This document shows positions 24,180 to 38,469 of a stretch of 64,000 nt of DNA, piece by piece; within the stretch, counting starts at the first letter, position 1; each line of letters opens with the position of its first letter. The notes beneath the pieces were generated by a model that saw nothing but the letters and a program-made list of their open reading frames with translations, was not told the origin of the DNA and searched no databases. The position numbers were made by a program, and so were the translations under genes. The DNA is taken from positions 372,001 to 436,000 of the forward strand of contig OZ024861.1 in the NCBI GenBank assembly GCA_964017155.1, read 5' to 3'. The DNA comes from Oasisia sp. SBJ-2009 (lineage: Eukaryota; Annelida; Polychaeta; Sabellida; Siboglinidae).

Positions 24180-26700
24180 TGGTAAAAATACTGATATAAT
24201 AGCAACATTGAGGTGGGTCCGACTTGTACATATGTGCCAAATAGTGAAATACTGAAAACAAATTGGGAGTATACGTGCTTTTATGAGAGAGTGCGCGTGA
24301 AGTTGCGCGCCCGCAAGTGTAGGCATTTATGTACAAGTCGGGCCCACCTCAATTTTGGTATTATAACTGTATCTTTGCCAACATTTGATACTTGATTTTG
24401 TTAATTCAATCAATTATAATCATCTTGCGCATATTAATGTTTTATATACAGCGCGTCTTAGCAGACTTTTGAGGTCGAAAAGACAGCGTGGTCGGCATAA
24501 ACAAACTGTTTATCGCTCATTTCATATGCACAGCGCAGTAACATGCACCGCTGCGCTTGCGACTGGAAAAATCGCGCTGTCTTTTCGACCTCAGAAGTTT
24601 GCCAAGACGCGCTGTTTATAACACATAAATACGCGCAAGATGATTATAATTGAATGAATTAATTTAATCAAGTATCAAATGTTGGCAAAAATACTGATAT
24701 AATAGCAACATTGAGGTGTTTCCGACTTGTACATAAGTGCCAAATAGTGAAATACTGAAAACAAATTGAGAGTATACGTGCTTTTATGAGAGATAGCGCG
24801 TGAAGGTACGCGCCCGCAAGTGTTGGCACTTATGTACAAGTCGGGCCCACCTCAATTTTGGTATCATAACTGTATTTTTGCCAACATTTTATACTTGATT
24901 TTGTTAATTCAATCAATTATATTCATCTTGCGCATATTTATGTTTTATATACAGCGCGTCTTAGCAGACTTTTGAGGCCGAAAAGACAGCGCGGTCGGCA
25001 TAAACAAACTGTTTATCGCTCATTTCATATGCTCAGCGCAGTGACATGCACCGCTGCGCTTGCGACTGGAAAAATCGCGCTGTCTTTTCGACCTCAAAAG
25101 TTTGCCAAGACGCGCTGTTTATAGAACATAAATACGCGCAAGATGATTAAAATTGAATGAATTAATTTAATCAAGTATCAAATGTTGGCAAAAATACTGA
25201 TATAATAGCAACATTGAGGTGTTTCCGACTTGTATATAAGTGCCAAATAGTGAAATACTGAAAACAAATTGAGAGTATACGTGCTTTTATGAGAGAGTGC
25301 GCGTGAAGTTGCGCGCCCGCAAGTGTAGGCATTTATGTACAAGTCGGGCCCACCTCAATTTTGGTATTATAACTGTATCTTTGCCAACATTTGATACTTG
25401 ATTTTGTTAATTCAATCAATTATATTCATCTTGCGCATATTTATGTTTTATATACAGCGCGTCTTAGCAGACTTTTGAGGCCGAAAAGACAGCGCGGTCG
25501 GCATAAACAAACTGTTTATCGCTCATTTCATATGCTCAGCGCAGTGACATGCACCGCTGCGCTTGCGACTGGAAAAATCGCGCTGTCTTTTCGACCTCAA
25601 AAGTTTGCCAAGACGCGCTGTTTATAAAACATAAATACGCGCAAGATGATTATAATTGAATGAATTAATTTAATCAAGTATCAAATGTTGGCAAAAATAC
25701 TGATATAATAGCAACATTGAGGTGTTTCCGACTTGTACATAAGTGCCAAATAGTGAAATACTGAAAACAAATTGAGAGTATACGTGCTTTTATGAGAGAT
25801 TGCGCGTGAAGGTACGGGCCCGCAAGTGTTGGCACTTATGTACAAGTCGGGCCCACCTCAATTTTGGTATCGTAACTGTATTTTTGCCAACATTTGATAC
25901 TTGATTTTGTTAATTCAATCAATTATATTCATCTTGCGCATATTTATGTTTTATATACAGCGCGTCTTAGCAGACTTTTCAGGCCGAAAAGACAGCGCGG
26001 TCGGCATAAACAAACTGTTTATCGCTCATTTCATATGCTCAGCGCAATGACATGCACCGCTGCGCTTGCGACTGGAAAAATCGCGCTGTCTTTTCGACCT
26101 CAAAAGTTTGCCAAGACGCGCTGTTTATAAAACATAAATACGCGCAAGATGATTATAATTCAATGAATTAATTTAATCAAGTATCAAATGTTGGTAAAAT
26201 ACTGATATAATAGCAACATTGAGGTGGGTCCGACTTGTACATCAGTGCCAAATAGTGAAATACTGAAAACAAATTGGGAGTATACGTGCTTTTATGAGAG
26301 AGTGCGCGTGAAGTTGCGCGCCCGCAAGTGTAGGCATTTATGTACAAGTCGGGCCCACCTCAATTTTGGTATTATAACTCTATCTTTGCCAACATTTGAT
26401 ACTTGATTTTGTTAATTCAATCAATTATATTCATCTTGCGCATATTAATGTTTTATATACAGCGCGTCTTAGCAGACTTTTGAGGTCGAAAAGACAGCGT
26501 GGTCGGCATAAACAAACTGTTTATCGCTCATTTCATATGCACAGCGCAGTAACATGCACCGCTGCGCTTGCGACTGGAAAAATCGCGCTGTCTTTTCGAC
26601 CTCAGAAGTTTGCCAAGACGCGCTGTTTATAACACATAAATACGCGCAAGATGATTATAATTGAATGAATTAATTTAATAAAGTATCAAATGTTGGCAAA
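24180..26700 (+). repeat. Five-monomer segment matching about 6,550-9,050
   Basis: The order A, B, hybrid-spacer B, B with TTTTCAGGCCG, A matches units at 6746-8758 at a constant offset of 17,632 bp (17,631 after a 1-bp deletion near 26,192). The HOR block lies mostly between the two copies. Differences include ACATATGTGCC near 24,230, ACATCAGTGCC near 26,241, and TTCAATGAATT near 26,159. Confidence 0.75.
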
Positions 26701-28403
26701 AATACTGATATAATAGCAACATTGAGGTGTTTCCGACTTGTACATAAGTGCCAAATAGTGAAATACTGAAAACAAATTGAGAGTATACGTGCTTTTATGA
26801 GAGATAGCGCGTGAAGGTACGCGCCCGCAAGTGTTGGCACTTATGTACAAGTCGGGCCCACCTCAATTTTGGTATCATAACTGTATTTTTGCCAACATTT
26901 TATACTTGATTTTGTTAATTCAATCAATTATATTCATCTTGCGCATATTTATGTTTTATATACAGCGCGTCTTAGCAGACTTTTGAGGCCGAAAAGACAG
27001 CGCGGTCGGCATAAACAAACTGTTTATCGCTCATTTCATATGCTCAGCGCAGTGACATGCACCGCTGCGCTTGCGACTGGAAAAATCGCGCTGTCTTTTC
27101 GACCTCAAAAGTTTGCCAAGACGCGCTGTTTATAAAACATAAATACGCGCAAGATGATTATAATTGAATGAATTAATTTAATCAAGTATCAAATGTTGGC
27201 AAAAATACTGATATAATAGCAACATTGAGGTGCGTCCGACTTGTACATAAGTGCCAAATAGTGAAATACTGAAAACAAATTGGGAGTATACGTGCTTTTA
27301 TGAGAGAGTGCGCGTGAAGTTGCGCGCCCGCAAGTGTAGGCATTGATGTACAAGTCGGGCCCACCTCAATTTTGGTATTATAACTGTATCTTTGCCAACA
27401 TTTGATACTTGATTTTGTTAATTCAATCAATTATAATCATCTGGCGCATATTAATGTTTTATATACAGCGCGTCTTAGCAGACTGTTGAGGTCGAAAAGA
27501 CAGCGTGGTCGGCATAAACAAACTGTTTATCGCTCATTTCATATGCACAGCGCAGTAACATGCACCGCTGCGCTTGCGACTGGAAAAATCGCGCTGTCTT
27601 TTCGACCTCAGAAGTTTGCCAAGACGCGCTGTTTATAACACATAAATACGCGCAAGATGATTATAATTGAATGAATTAATTTAATCAAGTATCAAATGTT
27701 GGCAAAAATACTGATATAATAGCAACATTGAGGTGTTTCCGACTTGTACATAAGTGCCAAATAGTGAAATACTGAAAACAAATTGAGAGTATACGTGCTT
27801 TTATGAGAGATTGCGCGTGAAGGTACGCGCCCGCAAGTGTTGGCACTTATGTACAAGTCGGGCCCACCTCAATTTTTTTGGTATCATAACTGTATTTTTG
27901 CCAACATTTGATACTTGATTTTGTTAATTCAATCAATTATATTCATCTTGCGCATATTTATGTTTTATATACAGCGCGTCTTAGCAGACTTTTGAGGCGG
28001 AAAAGACAGCGCGGTCGGCATAAACAAACTGTTTATCGCTCATTTCATATGCTCAGCGCAATGACATGCACCGCTGCGCTTGCGACTGGAAAAATCGCGC
28101 TGTCTTTTCGACCTCAAAAGTTTGCCAAGACGCGCTGTTTATAAAACATAAATACGCGCAAGATGATTATAATTGAATGAATTAATTTAATCAAGTATCA
28201 AATGTTGGCAAAAATACTGATATAATAGCAACATTGAGGTGCGTCCGACTTGTACATAAGTGCCAAATAGTGAAATACTGAAAACAAATTGGGAGTATAC
28301 GTGCTTTTATGAGAGAGTGCGCGTGAAGTTGCGCGCCCGCAAGTGTAGGCATTGATGTACAAGTCGGGCCCACCTCAATTTTGGTATTATAACTGTATCT
28401 TTG

Positions 28404-29912
28404 CCAACATTTGATACTTGATTTTGTTAATTCAATCAATTATAATCATCTGGCGCATATTAATGTTTTATATACAGCGCGTCTTAGCAGACTTTTGAGG
28501 TCGAAAAGACAGCGTGGTCGGCATAAACAAACTGTTTATCGCTCATTTCATATGCACAGCGCAGTAACATGCACCGCTGCGCTTGCGACTGGCACAGATC
28601 GCGCTGTCTTTTCGACCTCAAAAGTTTGCCAAGACGCGCTGTTTATAGAACATAAATACGCGCAAGATGATTAAAATTGAATGAATTAATTTAATCAAGT
28701 ATCAAATGTTGGCAAAAATACTGATATAATAGCAACATTGAGGTGTTTCCGACTTGTATATAAGTGCCAAATAGTGAAATACTGAAAACAAATTGAGAGT
28801 ATACGTGCTTTTATGAGAGAGTGCGCGTGAAGTTGCGCGCCCGCAAGTGTAGGCATTTATGTACAAGTCGGGCCCACCTCAATTTTGGTATTATAACTGT
28901 ATCTTTGCCAACATTTGATACTTGATTTTGTTAATTCAATCAATTATATTCATCTTGCGCATATTTATGTTTTATATACAGCGCGTCTTAGCAGACTTTT
29001 GAGGCCGAAAAGACAGCGCGGTCGGCATAAACAAACTGTTTATCGCTCATTTCATATGCTCAGCGCAGTGACATGCACCGCTGCGCTTGCGACTGGAAAA
29101 ATCGCGCTGTCTTTTCGACCTCAAAAGTTTGCCAAGACGCGCTGTTTATAAAACATAAATACGCGCAAGATGATTATAATTGAATGAATTAATTTAATCA
29201 AGTATCAAATGTTGGCAAAAATACTGATATAATAGCAACATTGAGGTGTTTCCGACTTGTACATAAGTGCCAAATAGTGAAATACTGAAAACAAATTGAG
29301 AGTATACGTGCTTTTATGAGAGATTGCGCGTGAAGGTACGGGCCCGCAAGTGTTGGCACTTATGTACAAGTCGGGCCCACCTCAATTTTGGTATCGTAAC
29401 TGTATTTTTGCCAACATTTGATACTTGATTTTGTTAATTCAATCAATTATATTCATCTTGCGCATATTTATGTTTTATATACAGCGCGTCTTAGCAGACT
29501 TTTCAGGCCGAAAAGACAGCGCGGTCGGCATAAACAAACTGTTTATCGCTCATTTCATATGCTCAGCGCAATGACATGCACCGCTGCGCTTGCGACTGGA
29601 AAAATCGCGCTGTCTTTTCGACCTCAAAAGTTTGCCAAGACGCGCTGTTTATAAAACATAAATACGCGCAAGATGATTATAATTGAATGAATTAATTTAA
29701 TCAAGTATCAAATGTTGGTAAAATACTGATATAATAGCAACATTGAGGTGGGTCCGACTTGTACATAAGTGCCAAATAGTGAAATACTGAAAACAAATTG
29801 GGAGTATACGTGCTTTTATGAGAGAGTGCGCGTGAAGTTGCGCGCCCGCAAGTGTAGGCATTTATGTACAAGTCGGGCCCACCTCAATTTTGGTATTATA
29901 ACTCTATCTTTG
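28404..29912 (+). repeat. Three-monomer cassette with TGGCACAG loop, copy 1
   Basis: The first unit has CATCTGGCGC and a loop reading CTGGCACAGATCGCG in place of CTGGAAAAATCGCG. It is one base longer and similar to the loop of the reverse array. It is followed by a hybrid-spacer B unit and a B unit with TTTTCAGGCCG. Nearly identical cassettes start at 30,919 and 35,449. Confidence 0.75.
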
Positions 29913-30918
29913 CCAACATTTGATACTTGATTTTGTTAATTCAATCAATTATATTCATCTTGCGCATATTAATGTTTTATATACAGCGCGTCTTAGCAGA
30001 CTTTTGAGGTCGAAAAGACAGCGTGGTCGGCATAAACAAACTGTTTATCGCTCATTTCATATGCACAGCGCAGTAACATGCACCGCTGCGCTTGCGACTG
30101 GAAAAATCGCGCTGTCTTTTCGACCTCAGAAGTTTGCCAAGACGCGCTGTTTATAACACATAAATACGCGCAAGATGATTATAATTGAATGAATTAATTT
30201 AATAAAGTATCAAATGTTGGCAAAAATACTGATATAATAGCAACATTGAGGTGTTTCCGACTTGTACATAAGTGCCAAATAGTGAAATACTGAAAACAAA
30301 TTGAGAGTATACGTGCTTTTATGAGAGATAGCGCGTGAAGGTACGCGCCCGCAAGTGTTGGCACTTATGTACAAGTCGGGCCCACCTCAATTTTGGTATC
30401 ATAACTGTATTTTTGCCAACATTTTATACTTGATTTTGTTAATTCAATCAATTATATTCATCTTGCGCATATTTATGTTTTATATACAGCGCGTCTTAGC
30501 AGACTTTTGAGGCCGAAAAGACAGCGCGGTCGGCATAAACAAACTGTTCATCGCTCATTTCATATGCTCAGCGCAGTGACATGCACCGCTGCGCTTGCGA
30601 CTGGAAAAATCGCGCTGTCTTTTCGACCTCAAAAGTTTGCCAAGACGCGCTGTTTATAAAACATAAATACGCGCAAGATGATTATAATTGAATGAATTAA
30701 TTTAATCAAGTATCAAATGTTGGCAAAAATACTGATATAATAGCAACATTGAGGTGCGTCCGACTTGTACATAAGTGCCAAATAGTGAAATACTGAAAAC
30801 AAATTGGGAGTATACGTGCTTTTATGAGAGAGTGCGCGTGAAGTTGCGCGCCCGCAAGTGTAGGCATTTATGTACAAGTCGGGCCCACCTCAATTTTGGT
30901 ATTATAACTGTATCTTTG

Positions 30919-32427
30919 CCAACATTTGATACTTGATTTTGTTAATTCAATCAATTGTAATCATCTGGCGCATATTAATGTTTTATATACAGCGCGTCTT
31001 AGCAGACTTTTGAGGTCGAAAAGACAGCGTGGTCGGCATAAACAAACTGTTTATCGCTCATTTCATATGCACAGCGCAGTAGCATGCACCGCTGCGCTTG
31101 CGACTGGCACAGATCGCGCTGTCTTTTCGACCTCAAAAGTTTGCCAAGACGCGCTGTTTATAGAACATAAATACGCGCAAGATGATTAAAATTGAATGAA
31201 TTAATTTAATCAAGTATCAAATGTTGGCAAAAATACTGATATAATAGCAACATTGAGGTGTTTCCGACTTGTATATAAGTGCCAAATAGTGAAATACTGA
31301 AAACAAATTGAGAGTATACGTGCTTTTATGAGAGAGTGCGCGTGAAGTTGCGCGCCCGCAAGTGTAGGCATTTATGTACAAGTCGGGCCCACCTCAATTT
31401 TGGTATTATAACTGTATCTTTGCCAACATTTGATACTTGATTTTGTTAATTCAATCAATTATATTCATCTTGCGCATATTTATGTTTTATATACAGCGCG
31501 TCTTAGCAGACTTTTGAGGCCGAAAAGACAGCGCGGTCGGCATAAACAAACTGTTTATCGCTCATTTCATATGCTCAGCGCAGTGACATGCACCGCTGCG
31601 CTTGCGACTGGAAAAATCGCGCTGTCTTTTCGACCTCAAAAGTTTGCCAAGACGCGCTGTTTATAAAACATAAATACGCGCAAGATGATTATAATTGAAT
31701 GAATTAATTTAATCAAGTATCAAATGTTGGCAAAAATACTGATATAATAGCAACATTGAGGTGTTTCCGACTTGTACATAAGTGCCAAATAGTGAAATAC
31801 TGAAAACAAATTGAGAGTATACGTGCTTTTATGAGAGATTGCGCGTGAAGGTACGCGCCCGCAAGTGTTGGCACTTATGTACAAGTCGGGCCCACCTCAA
31901 TTTTGGTATCGTAACTGTATTTTTGCCAACATTTGATACTTGATTTTGTTAATTCAATCAATTATATTCATCTTGCGCATATTTATGTTTTATATACAGC
32001 GCGTCTTAGCAGACTTTTCAGGCCGAAAAGACAGCGCGGTCGGCATAAACAAACTGTTTATCGCTCATTTCATATGCTCAGCGCAATGACATGCACCGCT
32101 GCGCTTGCGACTGGAAAAATCGCGCTGTCTTTTCGACCTCAAAAGTTTGCCAAGACGCGCTGTTTATAAAACATAAATACGCGCAAGATGATTATAATTG
32201 AATGAATTAATTTAATCAAGTATCAAATGTTGGTAAAATACTGATATAATAGCAACATTGAGGTGGGTCCGACTTGTACATAAGTGCCAAATAGTGAAAT
32301 ACTGAAAACAAATTGGGAGTATACGTGCTTTTATGAGAGAGTGCGCGTGAAGTTGCGCGCCCGCAAGTGTAGGCATTTATGTACAAGTCGGGCCCACCTC
32401 AATTTTGGTATTATAACTCTATCTTTG
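30919..32427 (+). repeat. TGGCACAG cassette, copy 2
   Basis: Offset 2,515 bp (five monomers) from copy 1. Private changes include CAATTGTAATCATC and AGTAGCATGC in the first unit. Confidence 0.75.
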
Positions 32428-35400
32428 CCAACATTTGATACTTGATTTTGTTAATTCAATCAATTATATTCATCTTGCGCATATTAATGTTTTATATACA
32501 GCGCGTCTTAGCAGACTTTTGAGGTCGAAAAGACAGCGTGGTCGGCATAAACAAACTGTTTATCGCTCATTTCATATGCACAGCGCAGTAACATGCACCG
32601 CTGCGCTTGCGACTGGAAAAATCGCGCTGTCTTTTCGACCTCAGAAGTTTGCCAAGACGCGCTGTTTATAACACATAAATACGCGCAAGATGATTATAAT
32701 TGAATGAATTAATTTAATCAAGTATCAAATGTTGGCAAAAATACTGATATAATAGCAACATTGAGGTGTTTCCGACTTGTACATAAGTGCCAAATAGTGA
32801 AATACTGAAAACAAATTGAGAGTATACGTGCTTTTATGAGAGATAGCGCGTGAAGGTACGCGCCCGCAAGTGTTGGCACTTATGTACAAGTCGGGCCCAC
32901 CTCAATTTTGGTATCATAACTGTATTTTTGCCAACATTTTATACTTGATTTTGTTAATTCAATCAATTATATTCATCTTGCGCATATTTATGTTTTATAT
33001 ACAGCGCGTCTTAGCAGACTTTTGAGGCCGAAAAGACAGCGCGGTCGGCATAAACAAACTGTTTATCGCTGATTTCATATGCTCAGCGCAGTGACATGCA
33101 CCGCTGCGCTTGCGACTGGAAAAATCGCGCTGTCTTTTCGACCTCAAAAGTTTGCCAAGACGCGCTGTTTATAAAACATAAATACGCGCAAGATGATTAT
33201 AATTGAATGAATTAATTTAATCAAGTATCAAATGTTGGTAAAAATACTGATATAATAGCAACATTGAGGTGTTTCCGACTTGTACATAAGTGCCAAATAG
33301 TGAAATACTGAAAACAAATTGAGAGTATACGTGCTTTTATGAGAGATTGCGCGTGAAGGTACGGGCCCGCAAGTGTTGGCACTTATGTACAAGTCGGGCC
33401 CACCTCAATTTTGGTATTATAACTCTATCTTTGCCAACATTTGATACTTGATTTTGTTAATTCAATCAATTATATTCATCTTGCGCATATTAATGTTTTA
33501 TATACAGCGCGTCTTAGCAGACTTTTGAGGTCGAAAAGACAGCGTGGTCGGCATAAACAAACTGTTTATCGCTCATTTCATATGCACAGCGCAGTAACAT
33601 GCACCGCTGCGCTTGCGACTGGAAAAATCGCGCTGTCTTTTCGACCTCAGAAGTTTGCCAAGACGCGCTGTTTATAACACATAAATACGCGCAAGATGAT
33701 TATAATTGAATGAATTAATTTAATAAAGTATCAAATGTTGGCAAAAATACTGATATAATAGCAACATTGAGGTGTTTCCGACTTGTACATAAGTGCCAAA
33801 TAGTGAAATACTGAAAACAAATTGAGAGTATACGTGCTTTTATGAGAGATAGCGCGTGAAGGTACGCGCCCGCAAGTGTTGGCACTTATGTACAAGTCGG
33901 GCCCACCTCAATTTTGGTATCATAACTGTATTTTTGCCAACATTTTATACTTGATTTTGTTAACTCAATCAATTATATTCATCTTGCGCATATTTATGTT
34001 TTATATACAGCGCGTCTTAGCAGACTTTTGAGGCCGAAAAGACAGCGCGGTCGGCATAAACAAACTGTTTATCGCTCATTTCATATGCTCAGCGCAGTGA
34101 CATGCACCGCTGCGCTTGCGACTGGAAAAATCGCGCTGTCTTTTCGACCTCAAAAGTTTGCCAAGACGCGCTGTTTATAAAACATAAATACGCGCAAGAT
34201 GATTATAATTGAATGAATTAATTTAATCAAGTATCAAATGTTGGTAAAAATACTGATATAATAGCAACATTGAGGTGGGTCCGACTTGTACATAAGTGCC
34301 AAATAGTGAAATACTGAAAACAAATTGGGAGTATACGTGCTTTTATGAGAGAGTGCGCGTGAAGTTGCGCGCCCGCAAGTGTAGGCATTTATGTACAAGT
34401 CGGGCCCACCTCAATTTTGGTATTATAACTGTATCTTTGCCAACATTTGATACTTGATTTTGTTAATTCAATCAATTATAATCATCTTGCGCATATTAAT
34501 GTTTTATATACAGCGCGTCTTAGCAGACTTTTGAGGTCGAAAAGACAGCGTGGTCGGCATAAACAAACTGTTTATCGCTCATTTCATATGCACAGCGCAG
34601 TAACATGCACCGCTGCGCTTGCGACTGGAAAAATCGCGCTGTCTTTTCGACCTCAGAAGTTTGCCAAGACGCGCTGTTTATAACACATAAATACGCGCAA
34701 GATGATTATAATTGAATGAATTAATTTAATCAAGTATCAAATGTTGGCAAAAATACTGATATAATAGCAACATTGAGGTGTTTCCGACTTGTACATAAGT
34801 GCCAAATAGTGAAATACTGAAAACAAATTGAGAGTATACGTGCTTTTATGAGAGATTGCGCGTGAAGGTACGCGCCCGCAAGTGTTGGCACTTATGTACA
34901 AGTCGGGCCCACCTCAATTGTTTTGGTATCATAACTGTATTTTTGCCAACATTTGATACTTGATTTTGTTAATTCAATCAATTATATTCATCTTGCGCAT
35001 ATTTATGTTTTATATACAGCGCGTCTTAGCAGACTTTTGAGGCCGAAAAGACAGCGCGGTCGGCATAAACAAACTGTTTATCGCTCATTTCATATGCTCA
35101 GCGCAATGACATGCACCGCTGCGCTTGCGACTGGAAAAATCGCGCTGTCTTTTCGACCTCAAAAGTTTGCCAAGACGCGCTGTTTATAAAACATAAATAC
35201 GCGCAAGATGATTATAATTGAATGAATTAATTTAATCAAGTATCAAATGTTGGCAAAAATACTGATATAATAGCAACATTGAGGTGCGTCCGACTTGTAC
35301 ATAAGTGCCAAATAGTGAAATACTGAAAACAAATTGGGAGTATACGTGCTTTTATGAGAGAGTGCGCGTGAAGTTGCGCGCCCGCAAGTGTAGGCATTGA

Positions 35401-35448
35401 TGTACAAGTCGGGCCCACCTCAATTTTGGTATTATAACTGTATCTTTG

Positions 35449-36957
35449 CCAACATTTGATACTTGATTTTGTTAATTCAATCAATTATAATCATCTGGCG
35501 CATATTAATGTTTTATATACAGCGCGTCTTAGCAGACTTTTGAGGTCGAAAAGACAGCGTGGTCGGCATAAACAAACTGTTTATCGCTCATTTCATATGC
35601 ACAGCGCAGTAACATGCACCGCTGCGCTTGCGACTGGCACAGATCGCGCTGTCTTTTCGACCTCAAAAGTTTGCCAAGACGCGCTGTTTATAGAACATAA
35701 ATACGCGCAAGATGATTAAAATTGAATGAATTAGTTTAATCAAGTATCAAATGTTGGCAAAAATACTGATATAATAGCAACATTGAGGTGTTTCCGACTT
35801 GTATATAAGTGCCAAATAGTGAAATACTGAAAACAAATTGAGAGTATACGTGCTTTTATGAGAGAGTGCGCGTGAAGTTGCGCGCCCGCAAGTGTAGGCA
35901 TTTATGTACAAGTCGGGCCCACCTCAATTTTGGTATTATAACTGTATCTTTGCCAACATTTGATACTTGATTTTGTTAATTCAATCAATTATATTCATCT
36001 TGCGCATATTTATGTTTTATATACAGCGCGTCTTAGCAGACTTTTGAGGCCGAAAAGACAGCGCGGTCGGCATAAACAAACTGTTTATCGCTCATTTCAT
36101 ATGCTCAGCGCAGTGACATGCACCGCTGCGCTTGCGACTGGAAAAATCGCGCTGTCTTTTCGACCTCAAAAGTTTGCCAAGACGCGCTGTTTATAAAACA
36201 TAAATACGCGCAAGATGATTATAATTGAATGAATTAATTTAATCAAGTATCAAATGTTGGCAAAAATACTGATATAATAGCAACATTGAGGTGCGTCCGA
36301 CTTTAACATAAGTGCCAAATAGTGAAATACTGAAAACAAATTGAGAGTATACGTGCTTTTATGAGAGATTGCGCGTGAAGGTACGGGCCCGCAAGTGTTG
36401 GCACTTATGTACAAGTCGGGCCCACCTCAATTTTGGTATCGTAACTGTATTTTTGCCAACATTTGATACTTGATTTTGTTAATTCAATCAATTATATTCA
36501 TCTTGCGCATATTTATGTTTTATATACAGCGCGTCTTAGCAGACTTTTCAGGCCGAAAAGACAGCGCGGTCGGCATAAACAAACTGTTTATCGCTCATTT
36601 CATATGCTCAGCGCAATGACATGCACCGCTGCGCTTGCGACTGGAAAAATCGCGCTGTCTTTTCGACCTCAAAAGTTTGCCAAGACGCGCTGTTTATAAA
36701 ACATAAATACGCGCAAGATGATTATAATTGAATGAATTAATTTAATCAAGTATCAAATGTTGGTAAAATACTGATATAATAGCAACATTGAGGTGGGTCC
36801 GACTTGTACATAAGTGCCAAATAGTGAAATACTGAAAACAAATTGGGAGTATACGTGCTTTTATGAGAGAGTGCGCGTGAAGTTGCGCGCCCGCAAGTGT
36901 AGGCATTTATGTACAAGTCGGGCCCACCTCAATTTTGGTATTATAACTCTATCTTTG
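35449..36957 (+). repeat. TGGCACAG cassette, copy 3
   Basis: Offset 4,530 bp (nine monomers) from copy 2. A single further TGGCACAG unit starts at 38,973, this time with R-arm AGAAGTTTGCC and TATAACACAT. Other private changes here are TTAGTTTAAT near 35,732 and CGACTTTAACATAAG near 36,298. Confidence 0.75.
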
Positions 36958-38265
36958 CCAACATTTGATACTTGATTTTGTTAATTCAATCAATTATATT
37001 CATCTTGCGCATATTAATGTTTTATATACAGCGCGTCTTAGCAGACTTTTGAGGTCGAAAAGACAGCGTGGTCGGCATAAACAAACTGTTTATCGCTCAT
37101 TTCATATGCACAGCGCAGTAACATGCACCGCTGCGCTTGCGACTGGAAAAATCGCGCTGTCTTTTCGACCTCAGAAGTTTGCCAAGACGCGCTGTTTATA
37201 ACACATAAATACGCGCAAGATGATTATAATTGAATGAATTAATTTAATCAAGTATCAAATGTTGGCAAAAATACTGATATAATAGCAACATTGAGGTGTT
37301 TCCGACTTGTACATAAGTGCCAAATAGTGAAATACTGAAAACAAATTGAGAGTATACGTGCTTTTATGAGAGATAGCGCGTGAAGGTACGCGCCCGCAAG
37401 TGTTGGCACTTATGTACAAGTCGGGCCCACCTCAATTTTGGTATCATAACTGTATTTTTGCCAACATTTTATACTTGATTTTGTTAATTCAATCAATTAT
37501 ATTCATCTTGCGCATATTTATGTTTTATATACAGCGCGTCTTAGCAGACTTTTGAGGCCGAAAAGACAGCGCGGTCGGCATAAACAAACTGTTTATCGCT
37601 GATTTCATATGCTCAGCGCAGTGACATGCACCGCTGCGCTTGCGACTGGAAAAATCGCGCTGTCTTTTCGACCTCAAAGGTTTGCCAAGACGCGCTGTTT
37701 ATAAAACATAAATACGCGCAAGATGATTATAATTGAATGAATTAATTTAATCAAGTATCAAATGTTGGTAAAAATACTGATATAATAGCAACATTGAGGT
37801 GGGTCCGACTTGTACATAAGTGCCAAATAGTGAAATACTGAAAACAAATTGGGAGTATACGTGCTTTTATGAGAGAGTGCGCGTGAAGTTGCGCGCCCGC
37901 AAGTGTAGGCATTTATGTACAAGTCGGGCCCACCTCAATTTTGGTATTATAACTGTATCTTTGCCAACATTTGATACTTGATTTTGTTAATTCAATCAAT
38001 TATAATCATCTTGCGCATATTAATGTTTTATATACAGCGCGTCTTAGCAGACTTTTGAGGTCGAAAAGACAGCGTGGTCGGCATAAACAAACTGTTTATC
38101 GCTCATTTCATATGCACAGCGCAGTAACATGCACCGCTGCGCTTGCGACTGGAAAAATCGCGCTGTCTTTTCGACCTCAAAAGTTTGCCAAGACGCGCTG
38201 TTTATAAAACATAAATACGCGCAAGATGATTATAATTGAATGAATTAATTTAATCAAGTATCAAA

Positions 38266-38469
38266 TGTTGGCAAAAATACTGATATAATAGCAACATTGA
38301 GGTGCGTCCGACTTGTACATAAGTGCCAAATAGTGAAATACTGAAAACAAATTGGGAGTATACGTGCTTTTATGAGAGATAGCGCGTGAAGGTACGCGCC
38401 CGCAAGTGTTGGCACTTATGTACAAGTCGGGCCCACCTCAATTGTTTTGGTATCATAACTGTATTTTTG
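38266..38469 (+). repeat. Hybrid S2/S1 spacer
   Basis: It starts S2-like (GTGCGTCCGAC, TTGGGAGTATAC) and ends S1-like (GAGATAGCGCGTGAAGGTAC, GTGTTGGCAC, TATCATAACTGTATTTTT) with the variant insertion CAATTGTTTTGG. This is the opposite order to the hybrid at 3,050. The switch lies between about 38,356 and 38,380. Confidence 0.7.
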
